This document shows, one piece after another, positions 42,369 through 50,009 of a stretch of DNA of 64,000 nucleotides. The notes under the pieces were generated by a model, which saw nothing but the letters and a program-made list of their open reading frames with translations, had not been told where the DNA came from and ran no database searches. A program made the position numbers and the translations under genes. Source of the stretch: Acidipropionibacterium virtanenii (lineage in GTDB: Bacteria > Actinomycetota > Actinomycetes > Propionibacteriales > Propionibacteriaceae); the NCBI RefSeq assembly GCF_003325455.1, contig NZ_CP025198.1, positions 1,798,001 through 1,862,000 on the forward strand, given 5' to 3'. The stretch's first letter is position 1. Each line of letters begins with the position of its first letter.

Positions 42369-44405
42369 ATGACTGACGCAACAGATGAGACCGCGGTCCT
42401 TCATGACGACGAAGAGGTCCTCGACCCGCTCGCCGACCTTGAGCAGGGGATGGACAAGAACAGGGCCAAGGTCGGGTCTGCGCGCCCGTCCTCTCTGCTC
42501 TACACATACGGGCCGGGTTCGATCATGGATCTGCCGGGCTTCTCAGTGATGCCGGCCGGTCTGGATGACTGGGAACCGATCTGGGCGCGCCGCGAACACC
42601 TACGACCGATTATGGAACCTCGCCTGCTCGGTGTGGTGCAGATGCATCTGGGAGACCAGGTCAAGGAGCTGCGGCCATTCCCGTGGCAACCGAAGCGGGG
42701 CGCACAGTCGAATGAAGGAAATGACCTGGGCATCCCGGCCCGAGTCTTTCCGCAATGGTTCCGCTGCACCGGCTGTGACTACCTTGGCCCGCTGCCCCGA
42801 TTCGCCTACAAGAACACTCATCCATTCCGTCCGGATCTCGCCCAGTTCACCCACAAGAACTGTCCGGGACGTGGCGGAAGGACCAAGAAGAGACGCGAAG
42901 CGCCCGCAGTCCCGGCGCAGCATCTGTTGGCCTGCGCCAACGGGCACCTGGACGAGTTCCCCTACCTGCTGTGGGTTCACCGCGGCAGACAGTGCCCGAG
43001 TGCGGAGAATCCCGACCTGAAGATGTTCGACGCCAACCTCGGCAAGAGCGTCGGCTCGATCATCAAGTGCGTCGCATGCGGAGCGACCCGCGGCATGGCC
43101 GAGGCCCAAGGCGAAGTGGGAAGGGAGAAGCTGCCGCAGGTGTGCCGTGGGCGGCACCCTCATCTGAACGCGTTCTACCCCGACTGTGATGCGCGTCCTG
43201 CACTGATCATGATGGGCGCTTCCAACCTCTGGTTCGCCGCTACCCAAACAGTGATCGTGATGCCAAGAACCGAAGCCGAGGACGTCGATGCTCTCGCCGA
43301 CTCCCTGAGGGTCGGGCTTGGGGATCAACTCGCAGAGTTTGCCAACCAAGCCGCCGTGATTCGAGGAATGGCCGCAGTGGCTCACGTTGATGTCACTGAC
43401 GTGACCGACGATGAACTTCTCGCGGCGGTGGCCAAGGCGCTCGAACCGTCCGAATCCGAGGCCGACCGTCAGGAGAGGCTCGCGAATTGGGACCCGGTGG
43501 AGCTGCTCGTACCGGAGTGGCGCTACCTGCAGAAGCCTGCCTTGTTCCCCCAACAGCAGAACACCAGCGGCCTCATGGTCACCGAGATGGATTGCAGTCC
43601 CGATCTGAGTCCGGGCATCAACCGTGTTGTCGCCGTGAACAAGATGAAGCGCATCAATGCTGTGCTCGGATTCACTCGCCTCGACGAGATGGATCGTGTC
43701 AACGATGTGGTGAGTCGGCTTGTCAGACTCACGCGTCGGGGCAAGCCGACCTGGGTGCCGGCAACCGAGGACCGTGGCGAAGGGATCTTTCTTCAGCTCG
43801 ATCTCACCACAGTCGATGCTTGGGAGCAGGGCATCCTTACCAGTGACTTGTGGGCCGCTCATAAGGCCGCTCACGAGCGCAACTTCAATCGGCGCTTCTC
43901 CGAGACGGCTAAACGAGTCAAGGCCAGCGACCGGCTCCCCTCGCCGAGGTACTGGTTGCTCCACACGTTCTCGCATGTCCTGATACGAGAACTCGCGATG
44001 TACTGCGGGTACGGTGCCGCCTCACTCACGGAACGGATCTACGCCTGGCCGGCGTCGCCCGACCGGGACGCCGCGGCAGGCCTGCTCATCTGCACGACAG
44101 CGTCAGACAGCGAGGGAACACTGGGCGGACTGGTGGCGCAGTCGCAGAAGGATCTCCTGCAGGCCCGTGTCGCTTCGGCCCTTCGCCGGGCGGCGCGCTG
44201 CTCCTCCGACCCGGTGTGTGCCATGCGGACTCCCAGCGAACCGGAGGACTTCCTCCACGGTGCCGCGTGTCACGCCTGCTCGTTCGTGTCCGAGACGTCC
44301 TGCGAACGGGCCAATCGGTTCCTCGACCGACGTTTCCTCATGACACTGCCGACCTCGACAGGGCACAGCGTCCACGGGTTCTTTGGAGGCATCGATGCCC
44401 TCTGA
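42369..44405 (+). CDS. drmB: DISARM protein DrmB (DUF1998)
   Basis: Core DISARM subunit of 678 residues that forms a complex with DrmA. Features: an acidic N-terminus, RPSSLLYTYGPGSIMDLPGFSV, cysteine pairs in WFRCTGCDYLG and KCVACGATRG, and the DUF1998 C-terminus with HTFSHVLIRELAMYCGYGAAS. A final cysteine cluster (ARCSSDPVCAM, GAACHACSFVSETSCE) suggests zinc binding. The ATG overlaps the drmA stop by 8 bp. The frame is intact although its partner drmA is broken; the IS may also be polar on it. Confidence 0.9.
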   Translation: MTDATDETAVLHDDEEVLDPLADLEQGMDKNRAKVGSARPSSLLYTYGPGSIMDLPGFSVMPAGLDDWEPIWARREHLRPIMEPRLLGVVQMHLGDQVKELRPFPWQPKRGAQSNEGNDLGIPARVFPQWFRCTGCDYLGPLPRFAYKNTHPFRPDLAQFTHKNCPGRGGRTKKRREAPAVPAQHLLACANGHLDEFPYLLWVHRGRQCPSAENPDLKMFDANLGKSVGSIIKCVACGATRGMAEAQGEVGREKLPQVCRGRHPHLNAFYPDCDARPALIMMGASNLWFAATQTVIVMPRTEAEDVDALADSLRVGLGDQLAEFANQAAVIRGMAAVAHVDVTDVTDDELLAAVAKALEPSESEADRQERLANWDPVELLVPEWRYLQKPALFPQQQNTSGLMVTEMDCSPDLSPGINRVVAVNKMKRINAVLGFTRLDEMDRVNDVVSRLVRLTRRGKPTWVPATEDRGEGIFLQLDLTTVDAWEQGILTSDLWAAHKAAHERNFNRRFSETAKRVKASDRLPSPRYWLLHTFSHVLIRELAMYCGYGAASLTERIYAWPASPDRDAAAGLLICTTASDSEGTLGGLVAQSQKDLLQARVASALRRAARCSSDPVCAMRTPSEPEDFLHGAACHACSFVSETSCERANRFLDRRFLMTLPTSTGHSVHGFFGGIDAL

Positions 44406-45099
44406 CCCACTATTCGAACTCGGCCGATTCCTCGCGATCGGTGAAGCCGAAGGGCTGGCTGCCCGTCTCCAGGAGGGCCAGCACATCAACACCGCGACCG
44501 CTCCGATTGATGCGGCCCGTCGCGAGCAGGTGAAGCACCTGCTGTCCCGCGCTGACATCTCTCACCGAGACAGCCAGCGGTCGGTCGAGGTCCTGCAGGC
44601 AATCGCCGGCGCTAAGTCCGCCCGTCGCGATCTCCAGCAAGTCTGGACCATGCCAGGCCACGAGGCCGGAGTCGGCCATCTGACCGGAGCTTTTGATCAG
44701 CGAGTGCGTGGTGCACGTCAAGCTGTAACGTGTGCGACCTACAATTTCCAGGACACCTCAGATATGTGGACCGCCCTGAAACAAGCTTCCGAAGAGCCCA
44801 GTGTCGTTGTCACAATCTATGTTGACCGGATCGCTGGAAATGCCGCCGCTGTCAAAGCACAGATACCGCGCGCAACCGTGTTTCAGTCCGTCAGGCTCCC
44901 CAACGGCAAGCCAGTAAAGAGCCACGCGAAGTTTATTATCGTTGACCATGAATTACTGCTCTTGACGAGTGCGAACTTCTCTTTCAGCGCTGAGAACCTC
45001 AATGTGGAGTTCGGGCTGATCGTCCAGGATCAAGGGCTGGCGCAGTCCATCGAGACGACGATGGCTGGAAAGCAGGAGACTCTGTACAAGCGTCTATGA
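44395..45099 (+). CDS. drmC: DISARM protein DrmC, phospholipase D-like
   Basis: PLD-superfamily protein of 234 residues, the last DISARM gene. The HKD motif is complete: SHAKFIIVDHELLLLTSANF (about residue 180), followed by NLNVEFGLIVQD. A first half-site is suggested by the region GARQAVTCATYNFQD. In known systems DrmC is dispensable for protection. ATG 44395 has GGAGG 5 nt upstream and overlaps the drmB stop by 11 bp. Only 21 bp separate its stop from the IS21-type element. Confidence 0.9.
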   Translation: MPSDPLFELGRFLAIGEAEGLAARLQEGQHINTATAPIDAARREQVKHLLSRADISHRDSQRSVEVLQAIAGAKSARRDLQQVWTMPGHEAGVGHLTGAFDQRVRGARQAVTCATYNFQDTSDMWTALKQASEEPSVVVTIYVDRIAGNAAAVKAQIPRATVFQSVRLPNGKPVKSHAKFIIVDHELLLLTSANFSFSAENLNVEFGLIVQDQGLAQSIETTMAGKQETLYKRL

Positions 45100-45113
45100 C
45101 ACCGGGGCTAGCG

Positions 45114-45120
45114 TCCAGAG
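45114..45120. repeat. IS21-type target duplication, left copy
   Basis: TCCAGAG before the element's TGAATATT terminus; repeated at 48875-48881. Confidence 0.8.
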
Positions 45121-45238
45121 TGAATATTCGCGTACTTGAAGGCCGGTGGTTCGTGCCTTTGGGAACCAGTCCTGGTGCGTGTGGGGGCCGGGGCTGGCAT
45201 GCATCGGGACCACCCGCTCCGACCCCCATGCGGGTAGG

Positions 45239-46006
45239 TCAGCCCATGCCCTGACTGGCGTGACCGTCTTGGGCCGCCTTCTCCCTCATGTTGACCTGGC
45301 CGGTGTTGATCCATACAGCGGTATGTACGATGCGGTCCAGGATCGCGTCAGCATGAACCCCGCCACCCAACCGGGCATGCCAGTCCTTCTTCGCGTATTG
45401 GGTCGCGAAGATCGTCGACCCCGTATCGTGACGGTGCTCCATCAACTCCAGCAGCATCGCCCGCATCGGCTCATCAGGTGGGTCCAGGAGCCACTCATCA
45501 AGGACTAGCACGGTGAACGCCGCATACTTCTTGATGAACTTCGATGTGCCCCCGGGGCGGTCCCCGGCCACCCTCCACGCCTCGGCCAGGTCCGGCATCC
45601 GAATCACATGAGCCCGGTACCGATGAGCACACGCGGCCTTGGCGATCGCCGAGGCCAGATAGGACTTCCCCGATCCCGTGAAACCCTGCAACACCACATT
45701 GCGATGAGCGGCCACGAACCCGCAGGTGGCCAGCTCGGCCAGGACCGACCGATCCAGGCCCCGCTGGTCGACCAGGTCCACCGACCTCAGGTCGGCATTC
45801 GGGTAACGCAGCCCGGCCCGCCGGATCAGCCCGGTGACCTTGGTGTCGGTGAACGCGGTGTAGGCGTCATCGACGATCAGGCGGATCCGCTCGCCGAACG
45901 CCAGACCACCGGCCAGCACATCGTCCTGGGCCTCCAGGGCACTGAGCAGATCGCCGGCGCCCATCTCGCGGAGCTTGCGGGTGGTCTCGATATCGATGAT
46001 GCTCAC
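45239..46006 (-). CDS. istB: IS21 helper ATPase IstB
   Basis: AAA+ ATPase of 255 residues that selects targets and stimulates the IstA transposase. Walker A is VLQGFTGSGKSYLASAIAKA (about residue 110) and Walker B TVLVLDEWLLDPPDE, followed by the sensor region GSTIFATQYAKKDWH. GTG 46006 overlaps the istA stop by 4 bp, the usual translational coupling. The frame is intact. Confidence 0.93.
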   Translation of the reverse strand: MSIIDIETTRKLREMGAGDLLSALEAQDDVLAGGLAFGERIRLIVDDAYTAFTDTKVTGLIRRAGLRYPNADLRSVDLVDQRGLDRSVLAELATCGFVAAHRNVVLQGFTGSGKSYLASAIAKAACAHRYRAHVIRMPDLAEAWRVAGDRPGGTSKFIKKYAAFTVLVLDEWLLDPPDEPMRAMLLELMEHRHDTGSTIFATQYAKKDWHARLGGGVHADAILDRIVHTAVWINTGQVNMREKAAQDGHASQGMG

Positions 46007-46771
46007 AGCTGGTCTCCCCCGTAGTAGGAGGCGCCCCGCACGAACCCGGTTCCCGGGTCCTCGGCACTTGCGACGCTCCGGTCGCCGGCCCGATCGCGAC
46101 CGGTGGCCAGGATCGGCTGGAGATGGGCGTAGCGGGGCGAGCCGACCGAGTCCAGGCCGATCCGCGCGGCGGCCTCAAGGCGGGTCGCCGAGTAGCGCCG
46201 TGAGAGCCTCAGCACGGCCAGGGCGGGGTCGATGCCCTGCTCGGCCACCGGTACCGAGGCGAAGATCCGCTCGACCACGGTGGCCGTGGCCTCCCCGATC
46301 CGATTCGCCCATGCGCGGACCCTTCCGGGGTCCCAGGCCCGCCAGGCGCCGCCGGCCGGCAGGTCGGCCTCGCGGGTGGAGTACCGGTTGACCGCGGTGG
46401 CCGCCAGAAGCTGGTGACTGGCCAGCCGGCTGTCGGCCGACCAGACCTCCAGGGTGGTAGCGGTCAGTCTCAGGTCCACGTGCTCTCCGGCGTGGGTCCA
46501 GGGCACCGAGTAGTGGTTGCGGGCCCAGGTCACGTGCCCGTCACGAGCCACCCGGCGGCCCCGCACCCAGGTGGAGACCTCGAACCGCACCGCCGGCAGT
46601 CGGTGCAGCAGGGGCTGCTCCTCAGTGGTGAACACACCGGCCCGCGACCCGGGGCGTTTCTGGAACGGTGCGGCGTTGTAGGCACTGATGCGCTCACCGA
46701 TGGCCTGGCGCAGGGTCTCCAGACTGGTGAACGTGGTCTGGCGCAGCGCGGCGATCACGACCGTGGCGATA

Positions 46772-47922
46772 CTAAGGCGAGCGTTAGTAAGTAGACTTTT
46801 GGGAATCCGGATCGGGCGGTACTCCGGACCCGGTCAGGCCGCGGCATTGATGTAGGCGAGGTCCGGGTCGGCGAAGAAGCCCCTCACGATCTGTGGCAGG
46901 CGCTGGAGACGTCGCAGGCCGGCGACCGCCAGGGCCTTGAACTGGTCGGGCCCGGTGATGGCATGGCGGCCGACCCGGTCGGCCTTGACGTTTTTCCATA
47001 CCCATTCGTCGGGGTTGAGGAACGGGGAGTAGGCCGGCAGGTGCACCAGGGTGAACCGGCCCTCGGTCGAGTCCACCCACTTGCGGACCTTCTTGGCCTT
47101 GTGGGCGGCATGTCCGTCGACGATCAGCACCACCGGCCTGCCCTCGTCGCGCAGCAGCCGACGGCAGAAGTCCAGGAACCGGGTGGCATTCATGGTGCCG
47201 TCCACGATGGAGAACCGCAGCTTGCCCTGGGCCGAGACCGCCGAGATCATACTCACACTGAACCGGGCCCCGGTGGTCTTGACGACCGGGGTGCGTCCGA
47301 TCACCCCCCAGGTGGTGCCGGAGTGGTAGTCGGAGCGGACCGAGGCCTCGTCACCGAAGAAGATGACCGCCCCCTTCTTCTTTGCCTCGGCGGCGATCGG
47401 CGGATACACCTGCTCGCGCCATTCGGCCACCGCCTGCGGGTCGGACTGCCAGGCCCGGTGCAGGGGCCGTTGCGGGGACATGCCCAGCTTGTGGAGCAGG
47501 CGGCCCACCGACGGAAGCGACAGTTCAACACCGAACCGTGTGGCGATGATCTGGCGGACCAGGTCACGGGTCCACAACCCGAAGTCCAGTTGATGCTGGT
47601 CCGGGTTCGTCCCCGCGACGATCTGGTAGATCTCCTCGGTCTGGACACCCGACAGTTTCGGAGGCCGGCCCGGCACCGGACGTGCCCTCAGGGCCTTCTT
47701 CCCGCCCGCATGGTATGCCGCCACCCACTTGAACACACTCGAACGGTTCAGCCCCAGAGCCGCCGCGACGTCCTCGACCCGGGCCCCCTTCTCGACCTGG
47801 CCCACAGCCCTCACCCGCAGGGCCTCCAGGGTCTTGTGGTCCAGCTTCCGCCCGTCATCCTCGCGCATGCTCCATTCTCCCAGAACAAACCCCGAAAGTC
47901 TACATACTTATGAACTTCTTAG
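46772..47922 (-). mobile_element. IS630-family element inserted in istA
   Basis: 1151 bp flanked by TA at 46770-46771 and 47923-47924, the IS630 target preference. Both ends begin CTAAG and share an inner GTAGACTTT 20-30 bp in. Deleting it with one TA rejoins istA in frame. Confidence 0.9.
46834..47868 (-). CDS. IS630-family transposase
   Basis: DDE transposase of 344 residues. The N-terminal HTH region includes VEDVAAALGLNRSSVFKWV, then GRPPKLSG and the second HTH region. The catalytic domain has VIFFGDEASVRSDY (first Asp), VLIVDGHAAHKAKKVRKW (second Asp) and LPAYSPFLNPDEWVWKNVK (Glu), the IS630 signature. The frame is intact, so the element could be active. Confidence 0.94.
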   Translation of the reverse strand: MREDDGRKLDHKTLEALRVRAVGQVEKGARVEDVAAALGLNRSSVFKWVAAYHAGGKKALRARPVPGRPPKLSGVQTEEIYQIVAGTNPDQHQLDFGLWTRDLVRQIIATRFGVELSLPSVGRLLHKLGMSPQRPLHRAWQSDPQAVAEWREQVYPPIAAEAKKKGAVIFFGDEASVRSDYHSGTTWGVIGRTPVVKTTGARFSVSMISAVSAQGKLRFSIVDGTMNATRFLDFCRRLLRDEGRPVVLIVDGHAAHKAKKVRKWVDSTEGRFTLVHLPAYSPFLNPDEWVWKNVKADRVGRHAITGPDQFKALAVAGLRRLQRLPQIVRGFFADPDLAYINAAA

Positions 47923-48871
47923 TATGGCCGACGGTGTTCTCCACACTCGCCTTGTCCTTGGGTCGGCGGACCCGCCCGGGCAGCACGGCCGCCGAGTAGT
48001 GAGTCGCCAGCTCGCGGTAGGAGTCGTTGAGGACGATCTCGCCGTCGCGGGGATGGGAGATCACCCCGGTCTTCAGGTTGTCGCACACGATCCGGGGCAC
48101 CGAGCCGCCGAAGAACTCGAACATCGCCACATGGGCCCGCAACCAGGTGTCCTGGCGCATGTCCAGGGTCGGCTCGACGAACGCGTACCGGGAGAACGGC
48201 AGGCAGGCCACGAACAGGTACACAGTGGCGACCTCGCCGGAGACAGGATCGATCAGCTCCATCGTGGGCGGCGCACCAGTCGACCTCCACAGTGCGCCCC
48301 GCCTTGTGGCCGACCCGCGAATCGATCCCGCTGAGCGCGACGTGGTGCTCGTATCCCCGGCAGAACCGGTCGTAGCTCATCGCGACCCCGCCCGCAGCGG
48401 CGACCGTGTCGGTGTACTCGCCGTGGAGCAGTTTCAGGGTGACTCCGACCCGGGCCAGCTGCCGGTGGATCTCGGCCCAGTCAGGCTGGGTGAACACGCT
48501 GACGTGCTCGCCCCGGCCGGGGAACAGCCGCCGATAGACCTCGGCGTCATCGAGGTCGGCGACATCATCCCAGTCGATACCCTGCTGATCGGCGACCTGA
48601 AGGACCGCGGCGACACTCTTGCGGGCCACGCCCTGGGAGGTGGCGATCGCCCGGCCTGACAGGCCTTGAGCATGGAGGCGGAGCACTCGCTTCGCCGGAA
48701 TTCGACTTACCGTCGGTGACAACTCCTTTCGTCACGTGCCTCTCACATGACGGGAGGAGCCTAGGCAGGCCGGTCCCCATCACCACCACGAATGGTCCCC
48801 ATCCGCGCCAACCTACTCATCACTGGCTGGCCCCCACTAGCACCATCACCGGACCTCATCAGAGCAAATAT

Positions 48872-49090
48872 TCATCCAGAGTGAGTTCCCCGCCCGGATG
48901 GCCGAGTATGCAGGGGCATCTTTGTAAGGGAACCCGGACCATATGCATGTTCGGGAAGTCGAATGTGCAGCTTGATCAGCCCCAGCTTCCTGACGAGGTC
49001 GGGGAGTCGAGCCGTCTGCGAAGCGCTCGATGAAGCCGCTCTCATGTCCTCAGCCACGTCGTCGATCGTGATGGGGTCAGGAACAACCAT
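48872..49090 (-). CDS. Short hypothetical protein ending at the IS21 border
   Basis: A 72-residue frame (starts MVVPDPITIDDVAEDMRA) that I do not recognise. Its stop codon is the first three bases of the IS21 terminus; without the element it would run one codon further to a TAG, so the insertion barely changes it. It contains one amphipathic stretch (TARLPDLVRKLGLIKLHI). No ribosome site stands out. It may be a non-coding frame or a remnant; the interval 48723-49129 otherwise holds only the right end of the IS. Confidence 0.3.
   Translation of the reverse strand: MVVPDPITIDDVAEDMRAASSSASQTARLPDLVRKLGLIKLHIRLPEHAYGPGSLTKMPLHTRPSGRGTHSG
48875..48881. repeat. IS21-type target duplication, right copy
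   Basis: TCCAGAG, partner of 45114-45120. Confidence 0.8.
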
Positions 49091-49129
49091 CGGTGGTCTG
49101 GCCTTCCCAAGGCATCACGGGCCGCGCTA

Positions 49130-49330
49130 TCAGTCATCGTGCAGCTTCATCCCGCGCGCCGCCAGCTCGTCGCGCAGGATGCGGATCGCTTTCGGCCCCA
49201 CGCCATGGATCGCAGACAGCTCGCGCTCAGACCACTCGGCCAGCTGCGCGTAGCCGGTGATCCCCTGCTCCGCCAGGGCTCGCAGGGCGACCTTTCCCAG
49301 GCTGCGAGGAAACTGCGGATCCGCCGTCAT
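49130..49330 (-). CDS. Small helix-hairpin-helix protein, RpoA-CTD-like
   Basis: 66 residues forming one helix-hairpin-helix fold like the RNA polymerase alpha C-terminal domain: LGKVALRALAEQGITGYAQL, then LSAIHGVGPKAIRILRDEL. Such small proteins probably bind DNA; the role is unknown. Its ATG overlaps the stop of the upstream VOC gene (ATGA), so the two are translated together. Confidence 0.8.
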   Translation of the reverse strand: MTADPQFPRSLGKVALRALAEQGITGYAQLAEWSERELSAIHGVGPKAIRILRDELAARGMKLHDD

Positions 49331-49704
49331 GACAGCACCGGGTCCTCCGATGGCAGCTCCCTCAGTTCGAGCGGGAGACCTTCCGGATCGAGCACGCGGA
49401 CGAACCGGCCGTAGTCAGTCTCCCACTCCGGACGGCGTTCGACCGAGATTCCCGCCGCCTCGAATCGTGCGACCAGGCCATCGAGCCCGGTGACACGCAG
49501 GTTAAGCATGAACGGCTGATCTGCGGGAAAGTAGTCGCTGTCGGCGGGGAACGGGGCGAACACGGTCATCCCGGCGTCCTGCTGCCATATCGCGTCCTGC
49601 CCCTCGGCGCCGGCATCGATGCCGAGGTATTCGCGGTACCACGCTGCCCGCCCCTGCGGGTCACGACTGCGGAAGAAGACTCCACCTATACCGGTCACTC
49701 TCAT
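49327..49704 (-). CDS. VOC-fold protein (glyoxalase/bleomycin-resistance family)
   Basis: 125 residues of paired beta-alpha-beta-beta-beta modules: GIGGVFFRSRDPQGRAAWYR, FMLNLRVTGLDGLVARFEAA and RFVRVLDPEGLPLELREL. The terminal Glu of the metal-site motif is present, but no substrate can be assigned. ATG 49704 follows a -10 element by 6 nt; the frame is open seven codons further upstream. Confidence 0.85.
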   Translation of the reverse strand: MRVTGIGGVFFRSRDPQGRAAWYREYLGIDAGAEGQDAIWQQDAGMTVFAPFPADSDYFPADQPFMLNLRVTGLDGLVARFEAAGISVERRPEWETDYGRFVRVLDPEGLPLELRELPSEDPVLS

Positions 49705-49710
49705 TCCTCG

Positions 49711-49716
49711 AGGGTA
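49711..49716 (-). promoter_or_regulatory. -10 element of the VOC gene at 49704
   Basis: TACCCT on the minus strand, 6 nt before the ATG. Confidence 0.4.
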
Positions 49717-49756
49717 TCCGTCCACGGCCCGGGAAACGGGCCGACAGGGGTGAGGC

Positions 49757-49762
49757 TATGGT
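49757..49762 (+). promoter_or_regulatory. -10 element of the 71-residue conserved gene
   Basis: TATGGT, 6 nt before the GTG at 49769. Confidence 0.4.
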
Positions 49763-49768
49763 GGCGCG

Positions 49769-49984
49769 GTGGGCAGCCCGCGAGGATTCGAGTACACCGA
49801 GCGCCAGGATGGTGCGGTGGTGATCACCCACCTGGGCCGCCAAGCTGCCGTGCTCCGGGGCGCGCGTGCCGCGCAGTTCCTCCGGGACGCCGAGGATGAC
49901 CCGCAACGAGCGATGGCGCGCTGGACCGGAAACTACAAGCACGGTAACGAGCGCGAGGCCCGTCAGCACCCCCGTAACCGGTGA
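49769..49984 (+). CDS. Conserved actinobacterial small protein
   Basis: 71 residues. The pattern PRGFEYTERQDGAVVITHLG, LRGARAAQFL and ARWTGNYKHGNER is one I recognise from short conserved hypothetical proteins in many actinobacteria; the function is unknown. GTG start with a -10 element 6 nt upstream suggests a leaderless mRNA. It is divergent from the VOC gene. Confidence 0.75.
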   Translation: MGSPRGFEYTERQDGAVVITHLGRQAAVLRGARAAQFLRDAEDDPQRAMARWTGNYKHGNEREARQHPRNR

Positions 49985-50009
49985 TCAGCGCATGACCCGC
50001 CTGACGCCC

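Larger units (their letters stand above)
37075..42376 (+). pseudogene. drmA: DISARM helicase DrmA, interrupted by an insertion sequence
   Basis: Core DISARM helicase. Without the insertion (39249-40832 plus one 10-bp target copy) the frame is restored as 1235 residues, joining ANPYPA to VTIQDVPRL. Walker A is LLFFPTGGGKTEAYLG (about residue 481); Walker B is IIQDELHLITG (about 741), so the insertion at about residue 725 separates the two ATPase motifs and destroys the enzyme. The downstream fragment keeps the second RecA region (DVVLATSMLQVGVDVQRLG, YIQASSRVGRD). ATG 37075 has GGGAG 4 nt upstream; ATG 37060 is an alternative. The 3' end overlaps drmB by 8 bp. DrmA normally binds and remodels incoming DNA with DrmB, so the system is predicted non-restricting. 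Confidence 0.9.
46003..48722 (-). pseudogene. istA: IS21 transposase IstA, frameshifted and interrupted
   Basis: Removing the IS630-type element and one TA, plus one extra base, restores a 521-residue IstA, the normal size. The N-terminal part has the HTH RAIATSQGVARKSVAAVL and continues to VEVDWC; near 48264-48275 the frame shifts by one base, after which MELIDPVSGEVATVYLFVAC continues. The nested element splits the gene after KASVENTVGH, and the rest (ALRQTTFTSLETLRQAIGER) is downstream. With two independent lesions it cannot make transposase. The start is a TTG at 48722 or a nearby alternative. Confidence 0.88.
45121..48874 (-). mobile_element. IS21-family element, inactivated by a nested IS630-type element
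   Basis: 3754 bp; about 2.6 kb after removing the nested element. Termini are inverted (TGAATATTCGCG left; TGAATATTTGCT on the complement of the right end) and flanked by a 7-bp duplication TCCAGAG, within the 4-8 bp known for IS21. It encodes IstA and IstB on the minus strand. The stretch 45121-45238 is the left non-coding end. Confidence 0.88.

Noticed and set aside
48882-49129. Distal attachment site for the island (copy of the tRNA-Pro 3' end)
   Set aside because: I searched by eye for the T-arm/acceptor sequence after the IS21 element and saw no copy.
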